Assembly: GCA_046046455.1 (NCBI GenBank) | Contig: JBJOJS010000054.1 | Span: forward strand, 53,378-117,377 | Direction: 5' to 3' | Length of the DNA: 64,000 bases | Source: Mxb001 sp046046455 | GTDB taxonomy: Bacteria; Actinomycetota; Actinomycetes; S36-B12 | Part shown: positions 25,302 to 32,938 of the stretch, piece by piece | Layout: each line of letters opens with the position of its first letter | Position numbering within the stretch: the stretch's first letter is position 1 | Translations under genes and position numbers: made by a program | Notes under the pieces: model-generated | The model's database searches: none | Told to the model about the DNA's origin: nothing | The model's input: only the letters and a program-made list of their open reading frames with translations

Positions 25302-25748
25302 ATGTTCGCTCGCGTCGCAGCAGTCCGCGAAGCCCGGGCCAAGGGGGAGTCCGGCTTCACCCTCATTGAGCTCCTCGTGGTGGTCGCCATCATCGGCATC
25401 CTGGCCGCCATCGCCATTCCGTTCTTCCTCAACCAGCGCAACTCCGCTCGCGATGCGTCCGTGGAGTCCGATATTCGGAACGCCGCCACCTCACTCGAGA
25501 CGGCATACACCCGGGATGGCGTCTATCCGGCCACCGGAACCGATCTCACCTCGGCGCCCTACGCGGTCAACGTCTCACAGGGCAATGGCCTGGCCGTGAC
25601 CGTGGCCGCCAGCGGCTCCTCCTACGTGATCGTCGGCTGCAACTCCGAGTCCGAGACGGTCTTCTACTTCGATTCCGCCGCCAGCGGCTTCGGGGATGCG
25701 CCGGCAGGGACAGCCTGCCCGGCGAGCGGCATCAGCATCACCAACTAG
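25302..25748 (+). CDS. pilA: Major type IV pilin
   Basis: 148 residues. A short basic leader (FARVAAVREARAKGESG) is followed by FTLIELLVVVAIIGILAAIA, a textbook type IVa pilin helix with the +5 Glu. The C-terminal globular domain has two cysteines (VGCNSES and TACPASG) that may form the D-region disulfide. The ATG follows GGGAG. It is flanked by a 120-bp 5' gap and a strong hairpin after the stop, so it is likely its own transcript and could be expressed more than the other pilus genes. It is the last of the core pilus genes. Confidence 0.94.
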   Translation: MFARVAAVREARAKGESGFTLIELLVVVAIIGILAAIAIPFFLNQRNSARDASVESDIRNAATSLETAYTRDGVYPATGTDLTSAPYAVNVSQGNGLAVTVAASGSSYVIVGCNSESETVFYFDSAASGFGDAPAGTACPASGISITN

Positions 25749-25769
25749 AGCAGCATCACGAACGACGTG

Positions 25770-25799
25770 GCGGGGGTCGGCCGAAAGGCCGCCCCCCGC
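25770..25799 (+). terminator. Hairpin terminator after the major pilin
   Basis: GCGGGGG-TC-GGCC, a GAAA tetraloop and GGCC-G-CCCCCCGC form a strong GC stem 22 bp after the pilin stop. There is no T run, which is normal for high-GC actinobacteria. Confidence 0.75.
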
Positions 25800-25861
25800 A
25801 TAGTCGATTCACCGCGAAATCGGGCCAGGGGGAGCACTAGACTCCTCATCGGGAGGTCGCC

Positions 25862-26326
25862 ATGACGTCAGTCGCGCAGGCACCGAAGACTCGTATATCG
25901 AAGTCCGGAGCATCCATGCCGGTCGCGATCGATCCGCGCTCCGTCGCGGACCTGGGTTTCGAACGCCACATCGATGTCGCACTGCGACTCCACATTCCCC
26001 GCGACCAGGCGGTCCTGGCCGCCCGAGCTCTCGGTGCCTTCATCGCCGACACGGAAGGCTTCGCTGCCCGCGTCGCCGGCCTCGACGTGGCTGCCGACCG
26101 CACCGACATCACGCTGGCCGTTTCCCTGGGCACGACGGAGCAGATCCGCTCGAGCGCCGATGCGTCGGTCCGAGCACTCCGATCGCTCACTCGACTCGTC
26201 GACTCGATGAGTCACTACGCGCCTGCATTCGTCTCGATACCGGCGCCTGAATCCGCCGAGGCCCGCGCTGCTGCCAGCCTGGTGGCCGGAGCCGACTCCT
26301 TCGCCTGGATCTCCGCGACCGCCTGA
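25862..26326 (+). CDS. Unknown small protein upstream of the sigma factor
   Basis: 154 residues, soluble, no recognised family. The middle (HIDVALRLHIPRDQAVLAAR ... VAADRTDITLAVSLG) suggests a small alternating alpha/beta fold. The ATG follows GGGAGGTCGCC, and a TAGACT element about 25 bp upstream looks like a housekeeping -10; no GCCGATAC is present. The sigma-factor gene begins 3 bp after its stop, so the two are co-transcribed. It could be a partner or regulator of the sigma factor. This is inference from position only. Confidence 0.65.
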   Translation: MTSVAQAPKTRISKSGASMPVAIDPRSVADLGFERHIDVALRLHIPRDQAVLAARALGAFIADTEGFAARVAGLDVAADRTDITLAVSLGTTEQIRSSADASVRALRSLTRLVDSMSHYAPAFVSIPAPESAEARAAASLVAGADSFAWISATA

Positions 26327-26328
26327 CC

Positions 26329-27423
26329 ATGGCCGGCGAGTCGGTCGGTGATGACGAGGAGATCATCACCGCAGGCAACCGCCGCGGTCGTCGTCTGCCG
26401 GACCTCGTCGTCGATGGGCTCGACGAACACGAGATCTTCAGCTTCGCCCCCGTCATGCGGTGCGATCGCATCTACTGGGGCACCTCAGATCCCATCGATC
26501 TGCGTGCGCTGCTGAGCGATCTCGGTCCGCAGGCATGGACCCGCCAGTGGAGCGACGGCCTCTGCCGGGTATGGGTGCCCGAAGGCAACGGGGAGCATGC
26601 GCGTGAACGCATCCGTGCCTGGTGCGAGGAGCGAGACATCGAGCCTGTCAACCTCCGCGTGGAGTCCGGTGTTGCCTTCCGAGACCTCGATCTGATCCCG
26701 TCAGGCCTCCTACCCGCTTTGATCGCGGCATGCGTCGACTGGCTCTATCCGCATACGTCGTCGATCCAGCGACGCCTCGTGGCCGAACTTCCCGGCGTAG
26801 ATGACGACGACGTGCGAGGCATGATGTATCTCTTCGTGCACGACCTCGCGGATCGTTTCGACTCCGACCGACAGGGTCGCAATGGCGCCCTCAACTTCAC
26901 CGCGTTCGCGCTCGGCAAGATCCGGACGTGGCCGCAGGATGCGGCGCGGTCGGTCCACGGGAGAGTGCTCGCCAATGATCGTGCGGCCCTCGGCAAGCTG
27001 GCGGCCGCCATCGCGGCCCAGGAGGGGCGTGCGGCGACGGAAGCTGAGCGCGCAGAAGCGCTCGGAGTTGGCATCACCGAACTCCGTAAGCGCGAGGAAG
27101 CGGTGCAGGGACTCATGCGACTGCGCCATATGGACCCCATCCTCGAACCCGACGATGTCCAGATGGCGAGCAGTACTGACCGCGACGTTGCGGACGAGGC
27201 TCTGGATGCCATCCTGCGGTCGGACCTCACTCGCGAGTTGCTGCGGGCTGTCGATCCTGGCGATGGCAGGGCTGATCCCCTAGGGCTCGCGGCCGTCTAC
27301 CTGGGATTCTGGGAGGGCCTTGGCAGGTCTGAGATCGCAGACGAGTTGGGTGTCAGTCCCAAGACAGTCTCCTCTGCTATGGCAAGGACCCTGCGCGATA
27401 TCGACGCGAGCAGGTTCGCATGA
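26329..27423 (+). CDS. Divergent sigma-70-family factor (FliA/WhiG-like) with an unknown N-terminal domain
   Basis: 364 residues. About residues 120-215 resemble region 2 (VRGMMYLFVHDLADRFD ... FTAFALGKIRTW), residues 215-270 region 3 (AAQEGRAATEAERAEALGVG, matching the GR-PT-EIA-LG pattern) and residues 310-360 region 4, a helix-turn-helix (GLGRSEIADELGVSPKTVSS). This order is that of group 3 sigma factors such as FliA and WhiG. The first ~115 residues are not part of any sigma domain I know and may sense a signal or bind an inhibitor. It sits between unassigned T4P-region genes and overlaps the next gene by ATGA. The nearby GCCGATAC motifs suit a FliA-type factor. Family call is by eye. Confidence 0.7.
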   Translation: MAGESVGDDEEIITAGNRRGRRLPDLVVDGLDEHEIFSFAPVMRCDRIYWGTSDPIDLRALLSDLGPQAWTRQWSDGLCRVWVPEGNGEHARERIRAWCEERDIEPVNLRVESGVAFRDLDLIPSGLLPALIAACVDWLYPHTSSIQRRLVAELPGVDDDDVRGMMYLFVHDLADRFDSDRQGRNGALNFTAFALGKIRTWPQDAARSVHGRVLANDRAALGKLAAAIAAQEGRAATEAERAEALGVGITELRKREEAVQGLMRLRHMDPILEPDDVQMASSTDRDVADEALDAILRSDLTRELLRAVDPGDGRADPLGLAAVYLGFWEGLGRSEIADELGVSPKTVSSAMARTLRDIDASRFA

Positions 27424-28124
27424 CCGCCGACGCCGTCCCCTGGATCTTCACCGACGAGCCAGGACTCCTGCAGTGGGCATGGGTCACCGACCACTTCATG
27501 GCGCGCATCAGTGCGGTGCAGGCGGGTGTAGGCGCGGATGGGCAGAGGCTCATCAGGTCCATGCATTGGGAGTTGGCCGATCGGATGAGGCTCCAGCAGG
27601 GTGTGCCCCGGCTGCTCATCGAGGGAGACGCGCGGAGCTTCGACGAGGCCGAGTCGGCGCTGCGTGAGCACGTCGCCAAGTGCTACGACCCACGCCTCGG
27701 CTACCGCCGCTACGCGGGTGCTCTGGCCTTCACCTTCGAACTCTCGAGCGGCGAGCGCGTCGACGTGTCCCGCTACATCGGACGCGAGGTCACCGTGACC
27801 GTGCTCCAGGCCGGTGGCGAGCGCACCACGGTGCGCGGCGACTTCGACGTCTCCGGATATCGCTGGCGGGTCCGTGGCACCGACTCCGTCTACGACGTGG
27901 TCCCCGAGCACGCGGTGAGCATCAGCGACCGATCCGTCTTCGCCCAGGAGGCCGAGGAACTCGTGCGCCCAGCCTCCTACTCGGGGGTCGGCCGCATCTA
28001 CCGGGAGGATCCGCGCCCCGGATGCACCGGCACACCGGGCTTCCTCTCGCAGACAGTGGACCACGCCGGCCGCCCGCGGTGCCCCCTGCATGAACGTGAC
28101 CTACCTGACCATGTTCTGCACTGA
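27420..28124 (+). CDS. Unknown protein co-translated with the sigma factor
   Basis: 234 residues, soluble, no family recognised. The N-terminal half is helical and contains a repeated Trp pattern (PGLLQWAWVTDHFMARI). Residues 100-180 look beta-rich (VDVSRYIGREVTVTVLQAGG). The C-terminus has spaced Cys and His residues (CTGTPGF...DHAGRPRCPLHE) that could bind a metal. Its ATG overlaps the sigma-factor stop (ATGA), so the two products are probably made together, as with sigma and anti-sigma pairs, but nothing in the sequence proves that. Its stop codon lies within a 19-bp tandem duplication. Confidence 0.65.
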   Translation: MTADAVPWIFTDEPGLLQWAWVTDHFMARISAVQAGVGADGQRLIRSMHWELADRMRLQQGVPRLLIEGDARSFDEAESALREHVAKCYDPRLGYRRYAGALAFTFELSSGERVDVSRYIGREVTVTVLQAGGERTTVRGDFDVSGYRWRVRGTDSVYDVVPEHAVSISDRSVFAQEAEELVRPASYSGVGRIYREDPRPGCTGTPGFLSQTVDHAGRPRCPLHERDLPDHVLH

Positions 28125-28143
28125 TGACCATGTTCTGCACTGA
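28106..28143 (+). repeat. Perfect 19-bp tandem duplication at a stop codon
   Basis: TGACCATGTTCTGCACTGA occurs twice head to tail (28106-28124 and 28125-28143). The gene at 27420-28124 ends with the TGA that closes the first copy. Confidence 0.95.
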
Positions 28144-28201
28144 TGACACTGTGCCCTCGTCCGGCCTCATGCGAGGCTGGTGGAGATCGATGGCCGAATG
28201 A

Positions 28202-28209
28202 GCCGATAC
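28202..28209 (+). promoter_or_regulatory. GCCGATAC motif before the DUF4388-like gene
   Basis: CCGAATGA-GCCGATAC is identical to the 16 bp before the pilT-like operon at 19847. It lies 32 nt before the GTG at 28242. Initiation about 7 nt downstream would leave a short leader with the GAGGAGG ribosome-binding site. Confidence 0.6.
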
Positions 28210-28241
28210 CGGAGGGGAGACTCATGAAGAGGAGGAACCCC

Positions 28242-28973
28242 GTGGAGTCGACGTTCGCCGTCGCCGTGGATTTCGCGTCATCGACGGTGGGTCGCGCACT
28301 GCACGAGGCCAGTGCCGATGGCTTCGATGGGGCGCTGGCCTTCTCCGGGTCGGCCTCGGGTCGGATCTACTGCTTCGAGGGCTCCGCCTACGCGGCGGAG
28401 GTCGAGGGGTTCACGCCTGATGTCGAGCGGCGACTCGTGACGTCAGGGGCATTGACCGCAGGCGATAGTCCTCGAGCGGCGGTGACCGCCATGCGCCTTA
28501 CCCCCGAGGCGCTTGCCTCGGTGAACCAGGAGTTCCTCCTCGCGCTGCTGGGGCGTCTCGCCGAACTACCGGGGTTGGCGGTGGCCCGGCTCCCGCAGGT
28601 GGTCACGGCCGAGGGCTGCACGCTGCCCATCCCCTTCGAGTCACTGGTCGAGGTGATTCGCCTGCGCCAGGTGCGTTCGATCGAGGATCTGAGTCATGTG
28701 GGGGGTGCGGCGTCCGCGCAGGTGGTGCTCGCGCAGCGGGGGGACATGCCGACCGGACTGCCGGAACTCAGTGCGCTGTGGACAGCGCTGGGCGACGGCA
28801 GCGAACTCGACGCTGCTGCTGCCGCCTGTGGCCTGTCCCGAGCGGAGGCTCTCCATCTGGCCGCCAACCTCCTGCGCCAGGAGGCGGCGACGGTCATTTC
28901 CACGTGGCCGCGGGTCTCAGGGCCGCCGGCGGTCCCCGAAGCAGTAGGGGCGGGACCGGGCCGGAGAGCCTGA
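28242..28973 (+). CDS. DUF4388/PATAN-like protein, T4P region
   Basis: 243 residues. The N-terminal 50 residues (GFDGALAFSGSASGRIYCFEGSAYAAEVEG) resemble the DUF4388 pattern (a beta hairpin, then an 'interface' strand with F-x-G and A-x-x), often found in regulators of gliding and pilus motility. A C-terminal helical segment (DAAAAACGLSRAEALHLAANLL) looks like a winged helix. I chose the GTG at 28242 since GAGGAGG lies 8 nt upstream; the ATG at 28224 would fall almost at the predicted transcription start. Family call is weak. It has its own GCCGATAC promoter motif, which ties it to the pilus genes. Confidence 0.6.
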   Translation: MESTFAVAVDFASSTVGRALHEASADGFDGALAFSGSASGRIYCFEGSAYAAEVEGFTPDVERRLVTSGALTAGDSPRAAVTAMRLTPEALASVNQEFLLALLGRLAELPGLAVARLPQVVTAEGCTLPIPFESLVEVIRLRQVRSIEDLSHVGGAASAQVVLAQRGDMPTGLPELSALWTALGDGSELDAAAAACGLSRAEALHLAANLLRQEAATVISTWPRVSGPPAVPEAVGAGPGRRA

Positions 28974-28985
28974 TCCTGACGGTGA

Positions 28986-28993
28986 GCCGATAC
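28986..28993 (+). promoter_or_regulatory. GCCGATAC motif before two small genes
   Basis: TGAGCCGATAC lies 13 bp after the stop of the preceding gene and about 93 nt before the next ATG at 29087. The TGA prefix is shared with the copies at 19847 and 28202. Confidence 0.55.
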
Positions 28994-29086
28994 TAGAACT
29001 AGGGCACCACCGGAGTAGGACAGCACGTCAGAACCGCAGTGGCGACGTATGTCACCGCGAAGATTGCCGAGAGGAGGGGTGGATCA

Positions 29087-29497
29087 ATGCGCGCGTGGAT
29101 TGGGCACGATGCCGACGCGACCACTCTCCTGCGCACCGGCATGGGCGTGGTCACCGCAGTTGCGGAGGCGCCTCGCGCGTACGCCGACAGTGGCGCATCA
29201 TCACTGGTCGAGATTGCCGTAAGCGCCGTCACGCCGAAGGCGATCCGGGTGACCGTCAAGGCGACGTGTCCGAGGGGCAGCGAGTTGGCCCTGCGCGCGG
29301 CGCACCTTGCCGAGACGGGCGAGGAGGTCGCCTGGCTCGTCGAGTGGCGTCGACTGCCGGGGGTCCCCCCGCAGATCCCGATCACCGATCTCCAACTCCG
29401 CACCGATGCTTCCGCGGTGCTGCTGGCGCTGGCGGGCGCCGAATCGGAGTTCTCCGACGAGTCCGTGGGAGAGTGGGCACGGGGCTCGGCCTCATGA
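29087..29497 (+). CDS. Unknown small protein, T4P region
   Basis: 136 residues, no signal peptide, no recognised family. A central alternating strand/helix stretch (LVEIAVSAVTPKAIRVTVKA) then ELALRAAHLAETGEEVAWLV suggests an alpha/beta sandwich. I chose the ATG at 29087 because GAGGAGGGG stands before it; an in-frame GTG at 29039 lacks this. It overlaps the next small gene by ATGA. The GCCGATAC motif upstream suggests expression with the pilus genes. Confidence 0.6.
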   Translation: MRAWIGHDADATTLLRTGMGVVTAVAEAPRAYADSGASSLVEIAVSAVTPKAIRVTVKATCPRGSELALRAAHLAETGEEVAWLVEWRRLPGVPPQIPITDLQLRTDASAVLLALAGAESEFSDESVGEWARGSAS

Positions 29498-29778
29498 GCG
29501 ACCCCGGCAAGTCCCCCTTCCGGGCGGTGCCGCAGGACAGGGTTCTTGCCGACGGCCGCCAATTCGGGTCCGATGACTCCGGAATCGACTTCTTCGCCGA
29601 TGCACTTGCCCGGCCGCATACCGACGCCGAAGCGGTCTTCGCCGCAGGGGTGGCGGCAATGGGCGGGACCGGATCCGCCCAGGGCTGGGTGGCCTTCCGC
29701 GGTGACCTCTCCGCCGATCCGGCCGCTCGTGCCGCCTTCATCCTGCATGGCCCGGCCGGAGTGCGTCGCGAGAACTGA
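29494..29778 (+). CDS. Unknown 94-residue protein, T4P region
   Basis: 94 residues, soluble, acidic, ending HGPAGVRREN. No family recognised. It is translationally coupled to the preceding gene by an ATGA overlap, and codon use matches its neighbours, so I regard it as a real gene. A GCCGATAC motif follows its stop and leads to the TadZ-like ATPase. Confidence 0.55.
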   Translation: MSDPGKSPFRAVPQDRVLADGRQFGSDDSGIDFFADALARPHTDAEAVFAAGVAAMGGTGSAQGWVAFRGDLSADPAARAAFILHGPAGVRREN

Positions 29779-29816
29779 CCCTCGATCGCCCTCCTCGGCA
29801 GACTCCTGCTCTATCC

Positions 29817-29824
29817 GCCGATAC
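29817..29824 (+). promoter_or_regulatory. GCCGATAC motif before the TadZ/MinD-like gene
   Basis: GCCGATAC in the 94-bp gap before the ATG at 29873; the ribosome-binding site GGAGGGAGC follows further downstream. It is the sixth exact copy in the window. Confidence 0.6.
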
Positions 29825-29872
29825 CCTGGAGGTGTCCGCTGACGGCACCGACGGCCCGGAGGGAGCGCCTTC

Positions 29873-31315
29873 ATGAGCTCTCCTGCGGACGCCGCGCGCG
29901 TGATTGTCGTCAGCGAGAGCGCAGATGATGTGCAGATCCTGGAGGCGGTCCCCGCAGACTGGACTCTCCAGCCTGCCGTCCACACGCTGGCTGCGATGTG
30001 GCAGGGATTGTCGTCGGGGACCCTCGACACTCAGTCGCGCATCCTCTTCTTCTCGGACTCGCTTGCTGCGAATGGCACTGACGACGCCGCGAGCCTGATC
30101 CGGGCGGTAGCCCGCATGGCCGAGGCAGGCGCGACCGTGATCGTTCTGAGCCACGGTGACACGACAAGTTCGATCGCTGAAGCCGCCCGATCGTCGTTGA
30201 CGCCACCGGCCAAGGGTTCGATTCAGGACGTCTCAGCCGAGGCCCTGCGTCGCGATCCAGCAATCCTGGCGTCCGTCCTACCCGGGGTGGTCAGGGTCAC
30301 GTCAGGTCCCGCGCCTGTCGGCGTGCGACCGGCCATGCCGGAGTTGGCGCCGGTCGACGCTCCGGTCGTCGATGCGGCGGCTGTCGTGCGCGACGAACTG
30401 CCCGAGCAAGCCGATCGTGCTCTCCTCGCGCGTCCGCGTCGGCCCGGGCAGGTGACGATCACCGTGACGTCGAGCAAGGGGGGCTCGGGTAAATCGACGG
30501 CGTCGATCCTGCTCTCGGCTGCCATCGCTCGGGCGTCGGCGGAGGCGGGCAAGCCTCTTTCGGTCTGCCTCATCGACCTCGACACCCGTGACGGCCAGGT
30601 GGCCTCCATGATCGGTCAGTTCATGCCGACCGCCCTCAATGTGCGGATCCAGCCGATGTGGGATGAGGAGCGGATTCGCCGCAACCTCGTGCCCGCTCCC
30701 TCCCTGGGCATCGAGACGCTCCTGGCCCCCATTCGTCCTCGTACGGCCCAGACCGTAGGTCCGGACTTCTATCGGACGATCGTCCGGAGCCTCCAGCGCA
30801 TGTTCGACGTCGTGGTGATGGATACCAGCGTCCAGTATCTCGATCCCCTCATCGCCGATGTGGCTCTCGTGGAGGCCGATGAGGTGCTCTTCGTCACCAA
30901 CCTTGCTGCCACGGCGGTCCAGGGAATGGCACGCGCACTGAGGGAGATCACGGCGCCTGTCGACGAATCGGGCCTCGGCATTCCCCGCGAAAAACTCGGC
31001 ATCATCGTCAACCAGTCCGTCGCCGACGTGGGTATGGGGCGCGATCAGGTGCTCGCCGCGGGCCTCGGCGTCCCGGTCGTCGGGGTCATTCCCCTAGCGA
31101 CGAGGGATGTGCTGTCGGCGACCAACCTCAATCGGATGCAGGAACTCCTCGATCACCCGGTGGTGGGTCCGGCCTATGCCGATCTCGCGATGGCGTGCCT
31201 GCCGGACCAGGCTCTCAAGGCTTGGCCCATAGACACCCCGGCCGAGCCGGAGCCGTCGGCGTCGGATGAACCGCCGAAGGATGAGCGACGTTCGCTCTTC
31301 CGGAGGAGTTCGTGA
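29873..31315 (+). CDS. TadZ/CpaE-like MinD-family ATPase
   Basis: 480 residues. Residues 1-150 form a receiver-like domain (VIVVSESADDVQILEAV) typical of CpaE/TadZ, probably without phosphorylation. A linker leads to a MinD/ParA domain with the deviant Walker A SKGGSGKST (Lys207), the switch I region VCLIDLDTRDG and VVMDTSVQYLD. The C-terminus is acidic then basic (DERRSLFRRSS). Such proteins localise pilus machines at cell poles. TadZ usually accompanies Tad pili; here it is with T4P genes. The GTG of the next gene overlaps its stop. Confidence 0.85.
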   Translation: MSSPADAARVIVVSESADDVQILEAVPADWTLQPAVHTLAAMWQGLSSGTLDTQSRILFFSDSLAANGTDDAASLIRAVARMAEAGATVIVLSHGDTTSSIAEAARSSLTPPAKGSIQDVSAEALRRDPAILASVLPGVVRVTSGPAPVGVRPAMPELAPVDAPVVDAAAVVRDELPEQADRALLARPRRPGQVTITVTSSKGGSGKSTASILLSAAIARASAEAGKPLSVCLIDLDTRDGQVASMIGQFMPTALNVRIQPMWDEERIRRNLVPAPSLGIETLLAPIRPRTAQTVGPDFYRTIVRSLQRMFDVVVMDTSVQYLDPLIADVALVEADEVLFVTNLAATAVQGMARALREITAPVDESGLGIPREKLGIIVNQSVADVGMGRDQVLAAGLGVPVVGVIPLATRDVLSATNLNRMQELLDHPVVGPAYADLAMACLPDQALKAWPIDTPAEPEPSASDEPPKDERRSLFRRSS

Positions 31316-31653
31316 CCGGGGGTCCACTCGACCGGGCTGCCTTCGCCACTTTCGCCCTGTCGCAGAACCTGCCGATGGGACTCATCGAGGAGGGAGCTCG
31401 GGAAGGGCGACTGCCCCTCTCTGAGCGGCACACCCCGGAGTGGTTCGCGGCAGCAGCCGAAGAGCACGCCTCTCTCCTCGACATGGCTCCTGAACTCCGA
31501 GCCGGTGACGACTCACCTGGGCAGCGCGACCTCGTCGGCATCTACGGCGGCGGGGGACAGGGCTTGCCCACGACCCCGGAGCCACCGGTTCGGGCCGGTT
31601 CGGACAGCATCCGCATCGGCCTCCTGCGCGAACTCGAGGGCTTGGACGACTGA
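31312..31653 (+). CDS. Unknown 113-residue protein after the TadZ-like ATPase
   Basis: 113 residues. The N-terminal half is helical (AAFATFALSQNLPMGLIEEG), followed by a Gly/Pro-rich linker and a short amphipathic C-terminal helix (IGLLRELEGLDD). No family recognised. Its GTG overlaps the stop of the TadZ-like gene, so the two are co-translated, and it is the last gene of the pilus region on this strand. It may be an adaptor. The stop is 1 bp from the stop of the convergent antiporter gene. Confidence 0.55.
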   Translation: MTGGPLDRAAFATFALSQNLPMGLIEEGAREGRLPLSERHTPEWFAAAAEEHASLLDMAPELRAGDDSPGQRDLVGIYGGGGQGLPTTPEPPVRAGSDSIRIGLLRELEGLDD

Positions 31654-31654
31654 C

Positions 31655-32875
31655 CTACGCTGATGAAGCGCCTGCAGCCGCCGGGCGCTTCGGCAGGAGC
31701 GCCTGCGCGACCAGGGGGAAGACCAAGACCGAGAGAGCGCCTGCTCCCACAAGCGCCGCAGCGACAGACGTGCTCATGAGGTCTGCGCCGAGTTCCACCG
31801 AGGTGACGGCGACGATGATGGGCAGCGCCGTAGCTACGTAGAGCGAGTAGCCAGCCCGCTCCTTGGCCTGGGGGATCGCCCGTCGGTAGAGGAAGAACTG
31901 CGGAACTCCGCGCACGACGAGCAGCAGGACGAAGAAGACGAGCAGCAGGCTCGGATTCGCGATGATGGAGTCGATATCGAGCCGCGCCCCCGAGACGATG
32001 AAGAAGATCGGGATGAAGACACCGAAGGCGATGCCCTCGACCTTCTTCTGCAAGCCGCTCTCCTCCCCGGTCGGGGCGAGCTGCTTGATGATGATGCCGG
32101 CGATGAAGGCACCGAGCACCACGTCGAGTCCGAGCCCCTCGGCCACCGCGAGGAGTGCGACGAGGAGCAGAGCTGTCAGGCGCACGGCTGTCTGCGCACT
32201 CGTCTCCTGCCCCCGCTCGATCACCGCGATCACCCTGTCGGTGCGCAACCACTGGGGAACCTTGGAGAAGACGAACGCCACGGCGCCGAAGAGCAGCACG
32301 GAGAGGAGCGCAAGCCAGAAGGACTTCGTCGTGAGCAGGAGTGAGATCGCGAGCACGGGACCGAACTCTCCGATCGCGCCGGCACCCATGAAGTAGGTGC
32401 CGAAAGGGGTCTTGAGCAGGCCCTTATCGCGTAGCACGGGCAGCAGCGTGCCGAGTGCCGTACTCGTGAGGCAGATCGCGACACCGAGGAAGTCGGTGAT
32501 GATGCCGGTCGCCTCGAGGAGGCCGGCAGCGATCAGTGCGAGTGCGGCGCTTACGAGCCAACCGGTGAGGGCGAGCCTGCCGGAGCGCCCCTGGATGGCG
32601 TGCTTCTCCAATTCGAGTCCCGCCGCGAAGAAGAGGAAGGCGAGGCCGAGCTCAGCGAGAAGGTCGATGGCCTCGTCGAGTTGGATCCAGCCGAGCATCT
32701 CGGGTCCGAAGAGGACGCCGAAGCCGAGCATCAGGACGACCTCGGCGACCGGCAGGCGGAGGAGGCCGACGAGGAGGGGCGTGGCTGCCGCGATCGCCGC
32801 GATGACCAGCAGCGAGTTGAGTTCGGTCTGCAGGTCGCTGCTCGACGCGGTCGCCATGACGGCCACGAGATCCAT
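31655..32875 (-). CDS. CPA2-family cation/proton antiporter (Kef-type)
   Basis: 406 residues with about 12 hydrophobic segments and no C-terminal TrkA-N domain. The family pattern is clear: LGFGVLFGPEMLG, ELGLAFLFFAAGLELE (equivalent of the ion-binding helix), CLTSTALGTLLPVL and ADLMSTSVAAALVG. It probably exchanges K+ or Na+ for protons at the membrane. The ATG at 32875 follows AAGGGGGC; a second in-frame ATG at 32854 is possible. It is a stand-alone gene convergent with the pilus region. Confidence 0.9.
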   Translation of the reverse strand: MDLVAVMATASSSDLQTELNSLLVIAAIAAATPLLVGLLRLPVAEVVLMLGFGVLFGPEMLGWIQLDEAIDLLAELGLAFLFFAAGLELEKHAIQGRSGRLALTGWLVSAALALIAAGLLEATGIITDFLGVAICLTSTALGTLLPVLRDKGLLKTPFGTYFMGAGAIGEFGPVLAISLLLTTKSFWLALLSVLLFGAVAFVFSKVPQWLRTDRVIAVIERGQETSAQTAVRLTALLLVALLAVAEGLGLDVVLGAFIAGIIIKQLAPTGEESGLQKKVEGIAFGVFIPIFFIVSGARLDIDSIIANPSLLLVFFVLLLVVRGVPQFFLYRRAIPQAKERAGYSLYVATALPIIVAVTSVELGADLMSTSVAAALVGAGALSVLVFPLVAQALLPKRPAAAGASSA

Positions 32876-32938
32876 GTGGGCCCCCTTCAGCGCCGGAGCC
32901 TAGTGGGCGTCTCGGGGTCGGGGATCTAGTCTCAGCGT

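Noticed and set aside
12255..29824. A shared -35 element (CTCA or TAAA type) for the GCCGATAC promoters
   Set aside because: Aligning the upstream 40 bp of all six copies by eye gave no consistent -35 at 14-17 bp. Only CCGAATGA is shared, by two copies.
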